A stretch of 52,308 nucleotides of DNA, from contig NSKI01000017.1 of NCBI GenBank assembly GCA_003586005.1, positions 1 to 52,308 of the forward strand, read 5' to 3'. Numbering within the stretch: the first letter of the stretch is position 1; each line of letters begins with the position of its first letter. A program made the translations under genes and the position numbers. The notes beneath the pieces were generated by a model, which was not told the DNA's origin, searched no databases, and saw only the letters and a program-made list of their open reading frames with translations. Positions 18,769-27,501 of the stretch are shown one piece after another. The stretch comes from Haloplasmatales bacterium 4B. GTDB lineage: Bacteria > Bacillota_I > Bacilli_A > Haloplasmatales > Haloplasmataceae.

Positions 18769-19392
18769 ATGTATTTAGCAATTAAAGAATATGGTGAAAA
18801 TGAAATTATTATTAATAAATCCCGATTTATCACTTATATTAATCGAGTAACAACAGAAGCTGAAGCTGTGTCTTTTATTAGCAAAATTAAAAAATTACAT
18901 TATAATGCTAATCATAACTGTTCAGCATATATAATCGGTGAAGATAAACTTCATCAAAGAGCAAATGATGACGGTGAACCAAACAAAACCGCAGGAATTC
19001 CCATGCTTGAAGTACTACGAAAAAATAATTTAACCGACACAGTTTGTGTTGTAACCCGCTATTTTGGCGGCATTAAATTAGGTGCCGGTGGTCTAATAAG
19101 AGCTTACGGAAATTCTGTGGCAACAGCAATTAAAAAAATAGGTATTATCGAGAAAAAGAAAATGCAAATAATTGAAGTTGAAATTGATTATTCGCAAATA
19201 GGTTTAGTGGACAACAAATTAAATGATTATCAAGTTATAACTAAAAGATATTTAGAAAAAGTCTATTACTCATTTCAGATTGATATAGACAAAACCCAAA
19301 TATTTATAGACGATTTAATTAATGTTACTAATAATCAAATACATTATATTATTAAAGATATTAATATATGTGAAATAGCTATCGATAACTAA
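18769..19392 (+). CDS. yvyE: YigZ/YvyE (IMPACT-family) protein
   Basis: A 207-residue IMPACT-family protein with the N-terminal UPF0029 domain (SRFITYI, HNCSAYIIG, DDGEPNKTAGIPML, VTRYFGGIKLGAGGL) and a C-terminal DUF1949-like part that is somewhat variable. The biochemical role in bacteria is unclear; eukaryotic IMPACT acts on translation control. The start ATG follows TAGGTGATT. In Bacillus yvyE also lies near the comF/degV region, so this is conserved neighbourhood. It converges with spoIIID at a shared hairpin. Confidence 0.88.
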   Translation: MYLAIKEYGENEIIINKSRFITYINRVTTEAEAVSFISKIKKLHYNANHNCSAYIIGEDKLHQRANDDGEPNKTAGIPMLEVLRKNNLTDTVCVVTRYFGGIKLGAGGLIRAYGNSVATAIKKIGIIEKKKMQIIEVEIDYSQIGLVDNKLNDYQVITKRYLEKVYYSFQIDIDKTQIFIDDLINVTNNQIHYIIKDINICEIAIDN

Positions 19393-19402
19393 TAAATAAT
19401 AT

Positions 19403-19438
19403 GAGGTAGATATACTTTTAAATAAGTATATCTACCTC
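19403..19438. terminator. Bidirectional terminator shared by the YigZ-family gene and spoIIID
   Basis: Perfect 15-bp arms (19403-19417 and 19424-19438, GAGGTAGATATACTT) with a 6-nt loop. The stop codon of spoIIID lies in the loop and its last residues are encoded in one arm. Confidence 0.75.
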
Positions 19439-19693
19439 ATTATTACTTATATATAGATATTTTAATTTAGTTGAGTATCCCCCTCTAATATGCCTAACTG
19501 ACTTGTTATAATCTAATAAGTTTTTGACTTTAACAAATAAATTAGGATCTAATCCTTCTAATCTTTCTGTAAGGTCCTTATGAACCGTACTTTTAGATAC
19601 TCCGAATAAATTGGCTGTACTTCTTATTGTCCCTTTACTTTTTAAAATTAGCTTAGCTAAAGTTATTACCCTCTCTGTTATTTGTTCATTCAT
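19418..19693 (-). CDS. spoIIID: Sporulation transcriptional regulator SpoIIID
   Basis: DNA-binding protein that, in the mother cell, switches many sigma-E genes on or off and is needed for sigK expression. It has 91 residues, against 93 in Bacillus subtilis. Helix-turn-helix: KGTIRSTANLFGVSKSTVHK (about 20-39); then RHIRGGYSTKLKY, the basic C-terminal element used for DNA binding. The last residues are encoded inside a terminator arm. A sigma-E-like promoter lies at 19727-19755. Its presence strongly suggests that the organism has, or recently had, a sporulation programme. Confidence 0.95.
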   Translation of the reverse strand: MNEQITERVITLAKLILKSKGTIRSTANLFGVSKSTVHKDLTERLEGLDPNLFVKVKNLLDYNKSVRHIRGGYSTKLKYLYISNNEVDILI

Positions 19694-19726
19694 ATTTAAC
19701 TCTCTTTCAAAGTGCTTACTTAGTTA

Positions 19727-19755
19727 AATATATTTCAAAATTGTTAAAAATATGA
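19727..19755 (-). promoter_or_regulatory. Sigma-E-like promoter of spoIIID
   Basis: Minus-strand TCATATT (19755-19749) matches the sigma-E -35 consensus kmATATT fully; after 14 nt AATATATT (19734-19727) matches -10 CATACAnT at ATA, A and T. spoIIID is a sigma-E gene in Bacillus. Confidence 0.5.
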
Positions 19756-19768
19756 TTAAAATAAAAAA

Positions 19769-19793
19769 GCCATTAAACAATTTCTTTAATGGC
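19769..19793 (-). terminator. Terminator after spoIIQ
   Basis: GCCATTAAA pairs with TTTAATGGC around a 7-nt loop, followed by T-rich sequence on the minus strand. Confidence 0.85.
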
Positions 19794-19807
19794 TTTATTT
19801 ATTAATA

Positions 19808-20461
19808 TTATTCATTGTCAAATTCGTTAATTTTTGTACCAATCAATTCATTAGGATTCAATTTTGTAGTTCCATTTAACACTTCAAAGTGTACATGTAT
19901 TCCTGATTCACTATCAAAACTATTTGAACCAGCTTTTCCTATTATATCACCTTGTTCGATTTCATCACCGATAACTACAGTAACAGTATCTAAACTCTTG
20001 TATACAGTTTTAATACCATATAAATGTTCTACCTCAACAATATACCCGTGTAAACTATCCTGCCTTACTTCAGTAACTTTACCAGTTAAAGAAGCTAATA
20101 CATTAAAATCAGTTTCTTTATCAATTGTATAGTTAACACCTGAATTTAAGAAGAATGTATTATCTACTTGAATAATTGCTGCAATTTGTTCTTCTTTTGT
20201 AGCATTTGTGCAATAAATATCCCGTGCTATATCGTAATTTCCTTCTGCAAGTGGTAGCTTAAATACTTCGTCTTCTACCAAATCGTTAGTTTGATTAATT
20301 GGTTCTGTTGTAGTTGTAACATTTGTACCAGCAGGTTTATCTTTGTCATCTTTACTTAATTGTGCTAAAACAAAGAACGCTCCTAATATCAGTGCTAAAA
20401 AGATTATAAATGAATATGATTGGAATTTTTTAAAAACAACATCTACGATTTTGTTTTTCAC
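19808..20461 (-). CDS. spoIIQ: Stage II sporulation protein Q (M23-fold)
   Basis: Forespore membrane protein that binds SpoIIIAH across the intermembrane space and keeps engulfment going. I start it at GTG 20461, which has GAGGTGA 5-6 nt upstream, giving about 217 residues: a short basic cytoplasmic tail, one transmembrane helix (FIIFLALILGAFFVL) and an outer M23/LytM-type domain. The longer frame to 20521 has no ribosome binding site. Of the LytM zinc ligands only the last HVH is visible; the first His is not at its expected place (the region reads SGVNYTID), so it is probably not an active peptidase, as reported for Bacillus subtilis SpoIIQ. Neighbours spoIIID and DUF1146 match Bacillus, but murA and spoIID are missing from between. 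Confidence 0.85.
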   Translation of the reverse strand: MKNKIVDVVFKKFQSYSFIIFLALILGAFFVLAQLSKDDKDKPAGTNVTTTTEPINQTNDLVEDEVFKLPLAEGNYDIARDIYCTNATKEEQIAAIIQVDNTFFLNSGVNYTIDKETDFNVLASLTGKVTEVRQDSLHGYIVEVEHLYGIKTVYKSLDTVTVVIGDEIEQGDIIGKAGSNSFDSESGIHVHFEVLNGTTKLNPNELIGTKINEFDNE

Positions 20462-20577
20462 TTGTCTCACCTCGCTTTTAGTATGAGCAGTGAATTTCCA
20501 ATTATTCATCAAAATTAGCAAATTTTACATATTTTTTTATATATTTTTCCATAACTGGTATATTTTAGTTTATGCTG

Positions 20578-20793
20578 TTATAACAATATTAATCTAAGAT
20601 ATCTTAAGATTACAATTATAAAATCTCCAATGATTTTTGTTATTATAACAACAACAAAAATATAAAAGATCTTCGCTTCAGTAGTATAACCTTTTTTAAA
20701 TATTTTACTAATATCTATGGCCATAATCACCTTATACACAATTGGTAGCAATACAAGGTATACACATAGTTCCATTAAATAATATAGACTCAT
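20578..20793 (-). CDS. ywzB: DUF1146 (YwzB-like) small membrane protein
   Basis: 71 residues with two transmembrane helices (about 5-24 and 41-62) and the middle motif DISKIFKKG that marks the YwzB/DUF1146 family. Function unknown. In Bacillus the gene lies just after the atp operon and before the murA-spoIID-spoIIQ cluster. Here it keeps that relative position, but the regulator cluster at 21255-25541 is inserted between it and atpC. Its ATG follows AAGGAG. Confidence 0.75.
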   Translation of the reverse strand: MSLYYLMELCVYLVLLPIVYKVIMAIDISKIFKKGYTTEAKIFYIFVVVIITKIIGDFIIVILRYLRLILL

Positions 20794-21254
20794 TTTCGAT
20801 TCTCCTTTTAGTATAAATAACTCTACTTTCGCAAGGGAAAAATTTAAATTTACTTTTATATATTAGAGTAATGATTTTTATAATGACAATATTATGTGTT
20901 ATACTAATTTTCCTATTACTATTGAACTTTCTTCTAATAGTGAATTTATAAAAAAACTAGCATTACGACAGCTGAGTTAATAAGCTTACAAAAATTATAT
21001 CATTATAATTATAATCTGTAAAAACAATTTTTTTCTATAAAAAGACAATAAAAAGAAATGATAAGTTATCATTTCTTTTTATCACCTTTTCATAAACCCA
21101 TTTATACTAAATACCACTAATATAACCCACTTATATTATACCCCATAATCTAGTAGATTTTAAAAATATATAAAAAAGCTAATTTTAAGTCCTAAAAAAG
21201 AGTAAACTTAACACTTTTTATATTATTTTTTAAAGAAAATGCCAATTTATATTA
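20794..21254. other. Intergenic region with a strong hairpin
   Basis: 461 bp. The 31-nt hairpin at 21050-21080 is listed apart. A 26-codon plus-strand frame at 20871-20951 encodes only hydrophobic residues and has a poor ribosome binding site, so I do not call it. I find no secreted-peptide gene after the regulator at 21255, and the DUF1146 promoter is not clear. Confidence 0.5.
21050..21080 (-). terminator. Terminator after regulator copy 1
   Basis: Arms AAAAAGAAATGATAA and TTATCATTTCTTTTT are perfect inverted repeats separated by one base; with a few loop bases unpaired this leaves a stem of about 14 bp with A/T ends on both strands. Confidence 0.75.
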
Positions 21255-22511
21255 TTAATCATACAAATCTTCATAAAAGGATAATAGAACAATTTTCATG
21301 GCTTTCATTGTTTGAAGTTTTGGTATGACTTTTTTGAGAGCAAATCTACGACTATAATTTGGATTATTAAGTTTGTAATTATAATACCGGAAAATATTTT
21401 GTTCTATTTCAACTGAAAATTGATAATAATCTTTGCCTTTTTCTATTAATTCAATATATATTTTTTTATTACTTCCTATTTTTGTATAAACAAGCAGTAG
21501 ACGGTTTATAATTTTTAACATTTTATCACTTTCAAAACAACAATTTAAAGCTAAATTAAAAAAACTTAACGATTGTTCATATTCATAAGTATATATCTTC
21601 TTCAAACCCCAATTAAAGTGAAGCGAATGCAATAAGTGTTTTAATTTTTTATCATTATCTGCTAGATATATGGACTCATCATAATATCTTTTAGCAAAAT
21701 TATGAGAGTTAATCAGCAAATAATATGAAGATAGAAGCATATATATCTGTAATAACCTCATTTTATTATTTGTGTTAATATAATGTTCTTCTAATTCATT
21801 ACATATTTTCAAGACTTCAAGGTAATTAAATTCCTTCATATATACCCTGATTAAAGGCAAATAACTTAATCCACCGCTGATATTATGTTCTTTGTATAAT
21901 TCAATAGCTTCTAAACAATATGTTTTTGCTTCTTCAATAATATGAGTTTGATAATAACAATAAGATATTGTATGTAAAGCTATTGCTTTAAATATTCCTT
22001 CATAAACACCAATGTAATTAACTAATTTTTCTGTTGTTTTTTTATCCTTTTCTAATTTTATAAACACCCTATAACTATAAATCAAAAGTTCTAAGTACAT
22101 ACTAGCAATACAATCACGATCAAAATTTAACTCGTATAAATGATCTATAATCTTTATGTCAAGATTATAATCTCCATATTCTATTACCTTTAGTAACTGA
22201 TAAGCCAAATCATTCAGAACATTAATATTTTCTCTATGATCTTCACCTTCAATTTGAAAAAACAAATTCAATTTATTTAAGAATAAGTGATAAACATAAT
22301 CTTCTTTTATAAAATCTGATTCGAGCTTAGTTAATGTATGATAATGACAAATTTGATTATTTTCACAAAATCTAACTTTTGTAAATGGATTCCCATCAAT
22401 ATAATTGGTTTTTTTAAATTCGTTTAGACGTTTTATTCTAGTCTCACGTATAATAATTCCGAGTTGAGTTTTTACTTGTTCAGATATACTATAATCTTTT
22501 ATTTCTAACAT
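21255..22511 (-). CDS. HTH-TPR (RRNPP-like) regulator, copy 1
   Basis: 418 residues, one of three tandem paralogues. The N-terminal ~80 residues look like an XRE-type DNA-binding domain with an insertion: QLGIIIRETRIKRL, then FTKVRFCENNQICHYHTLTKLE, where the last part resembles the recognition helix and closing helix of PlcR/NprR-type proteins. The remaining ~330 residues are helical repeats with TPR-like spacing, and the C-terminus carries the shared ending SFYEDLYD. The size is that of NprR (about 420). Such proteins bind short exported peptides and control transcription. ATG follows ATGGTGATT. No peptide gene follows it. A near-copy of the operator palindrome of the peptide gene lies just upstream at 22529-22544. 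Family placement is inference. Confidence 0.65.
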   Translation of the reverse strand: MLEIKDYSISEQVKTQLGIIIRETRIKRLNEFKKTNYIDGNPFTKVRFCENNQICHYHTLTKLESDFIKEDYVYHLFLNKLNLFFQIEGEDHRENINVLNDLAYQLLKVIEYGDYNLDIKIIDHLYELNFDRDCIASMYLELLIYSYRVFIKLEKDKKTTEKLVNYIGVYEGIFKAIALHTISYCYYQTHIIEEAKTYCLEAIELYKEHNISGGLSYLPLIRVYMKEFNYLEVLKICNELEEHYINTNNKMRLLQIYMLLSSYYLLINSHNFAKRYYDESIYLADNDKKLKHLLHSLHFNWGLKKIYTYEYEQSLSFFNLALNCCFESDKMLKIINRLLLVYTKIGSNKKIYIELIEKGKDYYQFSVEIEQNIFRYYNYKLNNPNYSRRFALKKVIPKLQTMKAMKIVLLSFYEDLYD

Positions 22512-22528
22512 TCAATCACCATTATTTC

Positions 22529-22544
22529 AAAAAAGTATAATTTT
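22529..22544. promoter_or_regulatory. Near-copy of the peptide-gene palindrome upstream of regulator copy 1
   Basis: AAAAAGTATAATTTTA agrees at 14 of 16 positions with the perfect palindrome AAAAAGTATACTTTTT at 24246-24261. In this AT-rich DNA chance similarity is possible. Confidence 0.3.
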
Positions 22545-22607
22545 ACATTATTCGACTATTTTTTCTTTTATAAATATTACAAATAATTATACCTTGAACT
22601 AATTAAA

Positions 22608-23846
22608 TCATAATTCGTAAAGATCTTCATAAAGTAACAAGGCAAAATCAATTCTTGTCGGATCAGACTTTAAAACTGGCAAAACATTTTCGATAGCGTA
22701 CTTTCTATAATACATGTTTTTTTCGTGTTTATATTTAAAGTACTTAAAAGTGATTTGATCTATTGAATTTCCATGCATCAAACAATCTTTTCCTTCGTCT
22801 AGAAACTTATTATTCATTTCATTATTTTTCAATTTTGAATTTAAAAATAATAATATGTTTATAGATTTAAATTTTTCAGAATCATTATTACTTTTTGCAT
22901 ATGCTAAATTCATAAAATTATAAGCTTCTTTAATTAAAATTTCTTTTATACAAAATAATCCCATATTATAATGAATTGAAAATTCAAAACGCGATAAATA
23001 ACTGTATGAATCTATGAAGTTAATTGTTTTATAATAATTTTCAAAAGCTAAATTTTTCGCATTTATTAAAAAATAGTATTTAGACAGGTAGCTATAAGTA
23101 TATATCAATCTCTTGTAATTTTTTGTTTCATTAAAGAAAAGTTCCATTTCAATGCATAAGTTTAACAACTCTAAATATCTATGCTTCACAAAATAAAGTG
23201 ATATAAAGCAAGTTTTTATCACACCAACACTTACCTTGTATTTTTCATATACTTTATCAGCTATTATAAAACATTTTTCTGCTTCATCTAAATTTTTGGT
23301 ATTTAGGTAATAAGTTCCTAAACTATGATGTAATAACCCTTTTGGCAGCCCTATAAAAAAGGCTTTGTATATTTGTAATTCTTCTACATCCTTATCTTCT
23401 ATTTTTTTAACCAAAAATAAATTATAATGAAAAAGAATTAATTTATAAAATACTTGTGTAATACAATCATCATTAAAGTTAATAGAATCTAATTTTATTT
23501 TTATGTTTTCTATTGTTTCAATATTTAAATATTCGACTGCTTTTAGTAATTCATATATAATTTTCTCTATCATCTTCATGTCTTCATTATGTTTTTTGAT
23601 TGATACTTTAAATGATAATCCTAATTTACTCAACAACATATAATACACTTTTGTGTTTGTTATATAATCATTTTCTAAAGTTGAAAGTGTATTATAATGA
23701 CATACCTTATTGTTTTCACAAAAATTCGATTTAGTATAAGGGTTAATTAATAGTCCTTGCTTTCTAGACTCCTTAAGCTTCACCAGTCTGTTCTCTCGTA
23801 TAATATAACCTAATTGTTTCCTAATTTCTATCGGTAAATTCTCCAT
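22608..23846 (-). CDS. HTH-TPR (RRNPP-like) regulator, copy 2
   Basis: 412 residues, the middle and most diverged of the three paralogues. The N-terminal domain keeps QLGYIIRENRLVKL, FCENNKVCHYNTLSTLE and the VYYMLLSKLGL helix; the C-terminus keeps the YYRKYAIENVLPVL and LYEDLYEL signature. The middle is a chain of helical repeats (for example the AEKCFIIADKVYEKY and YSYLSKYYFLINAKNLA units). The ribosome binding site is weak (TTAGGTTGTGAAGTATA). A terminator separates it from the peptide gene upstream, and only 96 bp without a peptide frame lie between it and copy 1. It may respond to the same peptide, to another one, or be an orphan receptor. Confidence 0.63.
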   Translation of the reverse strand: MENLPIEIRKQLGYIIRENRLVKLKESRKQGLLINPYTKSNFCENNKVCHYNTLSTLENDYITNTKVYYMLLSKLGLSFKVSIKKHNEDMKMIEKIIYELLKAVEYLNIETIENIKIKLDSINFNDDCITQVFYKLILFHYNLFLVKKIEDKDVEELQIYKAFFIGLPKGLLHHSLGTYYLNTKNLDEAEKCFIIADKVYEKYKVSVGVIKTCFISLYFVKHRYLELLNLCIEMELFFNETKNYKRLIYTYSYLSKYYFLINAKNLAFENYYKTINFIDSYSYLSRFEFSIHYNMGLFCIKEILIKEAYNFMNLAYAKSNNDSEKFKSINILLFLNSKLKNNEMNNKFLDEGKDCLMHGNSIDQITFKYFKYKHEKNMYYRKYAIENVLPVLKSDPTRIDFALLLYEDLYEL

Positions 23847-23908
23847 TATACTTCACAACCTAACTGTTTTAAATATGATTAAAATCATTATAATATATTA
23901 AAAAAATG

Positions 23909-23963
23909 AAAAAAGACCAATAGTATATCTCTTAAATTATGATATATTATAATGGCCTTTTTT
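23909..23963 (-). terminator. Terminator between the peptide gene and regulator copy 2
   Basis: On the minus strand AAAAAAGGCCA pairs with TGGTCTTTTTT (one G-U pair), continued by TATAATATAT/ATATACTAT. The wobble pair exists only in the minus-strand RNA; the plus-strand RNA would have a mismatch, so it is oriented to end the peptide transcript. Confidence 0.75.
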
Positions 23964-24048
23964 GGATTTGAATGTAATCCTTGTGGAATATTTTTTTATT
24001 TTTTTTATCCAAAATTAGTAAATAAATCTTTTTCAACAACAGAATAAT

Positions 24049-24183
24049 TTAACTAAATACCGAAAATGGTAAAGGTAACATTTCCACATTTATATCATTT
24101 TGAACAGCTATGTTAAAAGTTACACAAAGAAATAACAATAAAACCATAATTAAAACAAAAAATATACTTTTTAATTTTTTCAT
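24049..24183 (-). CDS. Putative secreted quorum-sensing propeptide (PapR-like)
   Basis: 44 codons. The N-terminus is a clear export signal (MKKLKSIFFVLIMVLLLFLC), followed by a short polar part beginning QNDINVE and a C-terminal tail LPLPFSVFS. This is the layout of PapR/NprX-type signalling precursors, and the tail resembles the PapR core LPFEF. GAGGAGG lies 8 nt before the ATG. It directly follows regulator copy 3 on the same strand, as papR follows plcR, has its own promoter with a palindrome, and is closed by a terminator. Too short for usual gene calling, but the binding site, signal, promoter and terminator together make it a real gene. Peptide processing and receptor pairing are inferred. 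Confidence 0.72.
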   Translation of the reverse strand: MKKLKSIFFVLIMVLLLFLCVTFNIAVQNDINVEMLPLPFSVFS

Positions 24184-24209
24184 TTTACAGTCCTCCTCTT
24201 TTTTTATAT

Positions 24210-24238
24210 TTTATAACAAAAACCGAAAAAAAGGGCAA
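24210..24238 (-). promoter_or_regulatory. Promoter of the putative signalling-peptide gene
   Basis: Minus-strand TTGCCC (24238-24233), 17-nt spacer, TATAAA (24215-24210). The imperfect -35 together with a palindrome just upstream suggests activator dependence. Confidence 0.6.
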
Positions 24239-24245
24239 AACTTAT

Positions 24246-24261
24246 AAAAAGTATACTTTTT
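24246..24261. promoter_or_regulatory. Perfect 16-bp palindrome, candidate operator
   Basis: AAAAAGTATACTTTTT, centred about 50 bp upstream of the expected transcription start and 7 nt from the -35 box. This is where activators usually bind. A second palindrome, TCGTACGA, lies at 24266-24273. Confidence 0.5.
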
Positions 24262-24287
24262 AGTCTCGTACGACCACGATTTTTGGA

Positions 24288-25541
24288 TTATTTATATAAA
24301 TCTTCATAAAAAAACAACAAAATTTCATTTTTACTACGATCATCTGATAACATAGGTATTATTTTTTCATGAGCATATTTACGATAATATTTGCTTTTTC
24401 TAAATTTAAATCGAAAATATTTAAATATATTTTGATTTAATTCATTACTGTAAGAAAAATCCTTTTCACCTTCATTATAATATTTATTAATTTCTTCTTC
24501 AGAATAATTAAGTTTTGTCATTAAAATAATTATAAGATTTATTGCATGTAATTTATTAGAGTTATTACCGCAAAAATTAAATGCAATTATAAAATTATCT
24601 AGTGCTTCTTGTAACCTATATTCCTTGAAACACCTAAATCCCCAATTGTAATGTAAAGAAAATTTATAACGTTCTAAAGTATTATCCTTATTAACTATCT
24701 CAATTGCTTTATCAAAATAGTCTTTAGCAACATCATGTGCATTTATTAAGAAATGATATTCTGACAAATAGTTATAAACATGCATTAATCGCTTATAATT
24801 ATTAGTTTTTTTATAATAAACTTCCATTTCATTACATAATGGGACAGACTCATAATAGTTATTGATATGTACATACACACTTATAAGATATGAACTTATT
24901 AATCCTTTACTAATATTATTTTCATTATAAATTTTTTGTGATGTTAAAAAATGTATTTGCGCCCTGTCAATCTTTAATTGATTCAAATAATATATTCCTA
25001 AACACTGGTGAGCCAAACCTTGATAAACACCAGTATAAAATCTGGTAAAGTTATTCATAAATTCAATTGTTGTTTCATTAACCGTTGTTACTAATTGTAA
25101 TTTTATAAACAATTTAATTAATTCTAAATGAAAATAAGCAATTACGTCATTTTTATAATCAATGTTTTTTATTTCATTTAAAATTTCCATTGCGAGTTCA
25201 TCATTAATATATTCTCCTGCGTCTAATACTCTAATAATTAATGATTCTAAGTAATTCAAATTTTTTTTATGATTTGTTCTTGATATTTGATAGTAGTAAC
25301 CTAATTTGTGTAACAGTTTGTGATAAACTGCATCTTCCTTTATCAAATCAGTCTCTAGTTTTGTTAATGTGTGATAATGGCAAATTAAATTATTTTCACA
25401 AAAATTTTCTTTAGTAAATGGATTGTTTTCAATGAGATTACTATCTTTATATTTTTGAAATTTAATTTTTCTTTTTTCCCTAATTATACAACCAAGTTGT
25501 TTTTTTATTTCATCTGAAAGTGCATAATTTTTTATTTCCAT
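24288..25541 (-). CDS. HTH-TPR (RRNPP-like) regulator, copy 3, putative peptide receptor
   Basis: 417 residues. XRE-like N-terminal domain (QLGCIIREKRKIKF, FTKENFCENNLICHYHTLTKLE, VYHKLLHKLGY), then TPR-like helical repeats to the end (for example YKRLMHVYNYLSEYHFLINAHDVAKDYF, read as two helices), and the family ending FFYEDLYK. Length and order fit NprR/PlcR-type regulators, which bind re-imported peptides through the TPR groove and DNA through the HTH. The peptide gene follows it by 104 bp, which makes this copy the likely cognate receptor. It has AGGTGAG before the ATG and a TATAAT at about -10. It lies right after the atp operon terminator. The peptide link is inference. Confidence 0.7.
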   Translation of the reverse strand: MEIKNYALSDEIKKQLGCIIREKRKIKFQKYKDSNLIENNPFTKENFCENNLICHYHTLTKLETDLIKEDAVYHKLLHKLGYYYQISRTNHKKNLNYLESLIIRVLDAGEYINDELAMEILNEIKNIDYKNDVIAYFHLELIKLFIKLQLVTTVNETTIEFMNNFTRFYTGVYQGLAHQCLGIYYLNQLKIDRAQIHFLTSQKIYNENNISKGLISSYLISVYVHINNYYESVPLCNEMEVYYKKTNNYKRLMHVYNYLSEYHFLINAHDVAKDYFDKAIEIVNKDNTLERYKFSLHYNWGFRCFKEYRLQEALDNFIIAFNFCGNNSNKLHAINLIIILMTKLNYSEEEINKYYNEGEKDFSYSNELNQNIFKYFRFKFRKSKYYRKYAHEKIIPMLSDDRSKNEILLFFYEDLYK

Positions 25542-25607
25542 TTATCTCACCTACTTCAATTTAATTATAGCAAATATTATTATAGCGATAAATAGATTAA
25601 GAATAAA

Positions 25608-25627
25608 AGGGCAACAATAATTGCCCT
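25608..25627 (-). terminator. Terminator of the atp operon
   Basis: AGGGCAA and TTGCCCT pair around a 6-nt loop; a T-rich tail follows on the minus strand, 14 nt after atpC. Confidence 0.88.
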
Positions 25628-25641
25628 AAACATCTTATGGC

Positions 25642-26046
25642 TTATATACTATTTTTGTATTTACTTGCATTTACGTTTTTAATTTGTTCTTTTAATTCAC
25701 GTTCAGCCTTTGTAAAGTCAATGTTTTTTCGCTTATTTTCTGCCAGTCTTTCTTTTCTAAGATCAGATAAGTGTTTTAACGCAGATTCATGATCTCTACC
25801 AATTTCAGCTTCTTGACATACAACATTAACAACATTATTAGAAAACTCTAAAAAACCTCCAACAATAGTTACATATAATGTTTCGTCCCCTTTAATTAAT
25901 CGAACATATCCCGGGTTTATCGCAATAACAATAGGTATATGATCTTTTAATATTGCTTGTTCTCCATCTATATTACGAACTATAATACTTGTAGTTTCTT
26001 CTTCAAATAGCTTTCCACTTGGTGTAACAACATTAATTTTTATCAT
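25642..26046 (-). CDS. atpC: ATP synthase epsilon subunit
   Basis: Central-stalk subunit of F1 that couples rotation and can inhibit ATP hydrolysis. 134 residues: the N-terminal beta-sandwich (VTPSGKLFEEE, GEQAILKDHIPIV, VVGGFLEF-type strand) and a C-terminal pair of helices. ATG 26046 has GGAGGTTAAC just upstream; the open frame to 26088 overlaps the end of atpD and is not used. Last gene of the operon. Confidence 0.96.
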   Translation of the reverse strand: MIKINVVTPSGKLFEEETTSIIVRNIDGEQAILKDHIPIVIAINPGYVRLIKGDETLYVTIVGGFLEFSNNVVNVVCQEAEIGRDHESALKHLSDLRKERLAENKRKNIDFTKAERELKEQIKNVNASKYKNSI

Positions 26047-26059
26047 TGTTAACCTCCAA

Positions 26060-27475
<1,416 letters not shown>

Positions 27476-27501
27476 TTAAGTTTCCTCCTCTACTTGTAGA
27501 G

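Noticed and set aside
20462-20521. Longer start for spoIIQ
   Set aside because: No ribosome binding site upstream, while GAGGTGA precedes the GTG at 20461.
20462-20577. Sigma-F promoter before spoIIQ
   Set aside because: GCATA and GGAAAAATAT are present on the minus strand but 20 nt apart instead of about 15.
20871-20951. 26-codon plus-strand frame of only hydrophobic residues
   Set aside because: Poor ribosome binding site, no promoter seen and AT-rich codons that give Ile/Leu/Phe by chance.
22512-22607. Signalling-peptide gene between regulator copies 2 and 1
   Set aside because: No frame with a start, ribosome binding site and signal peptide in the 96 bp.
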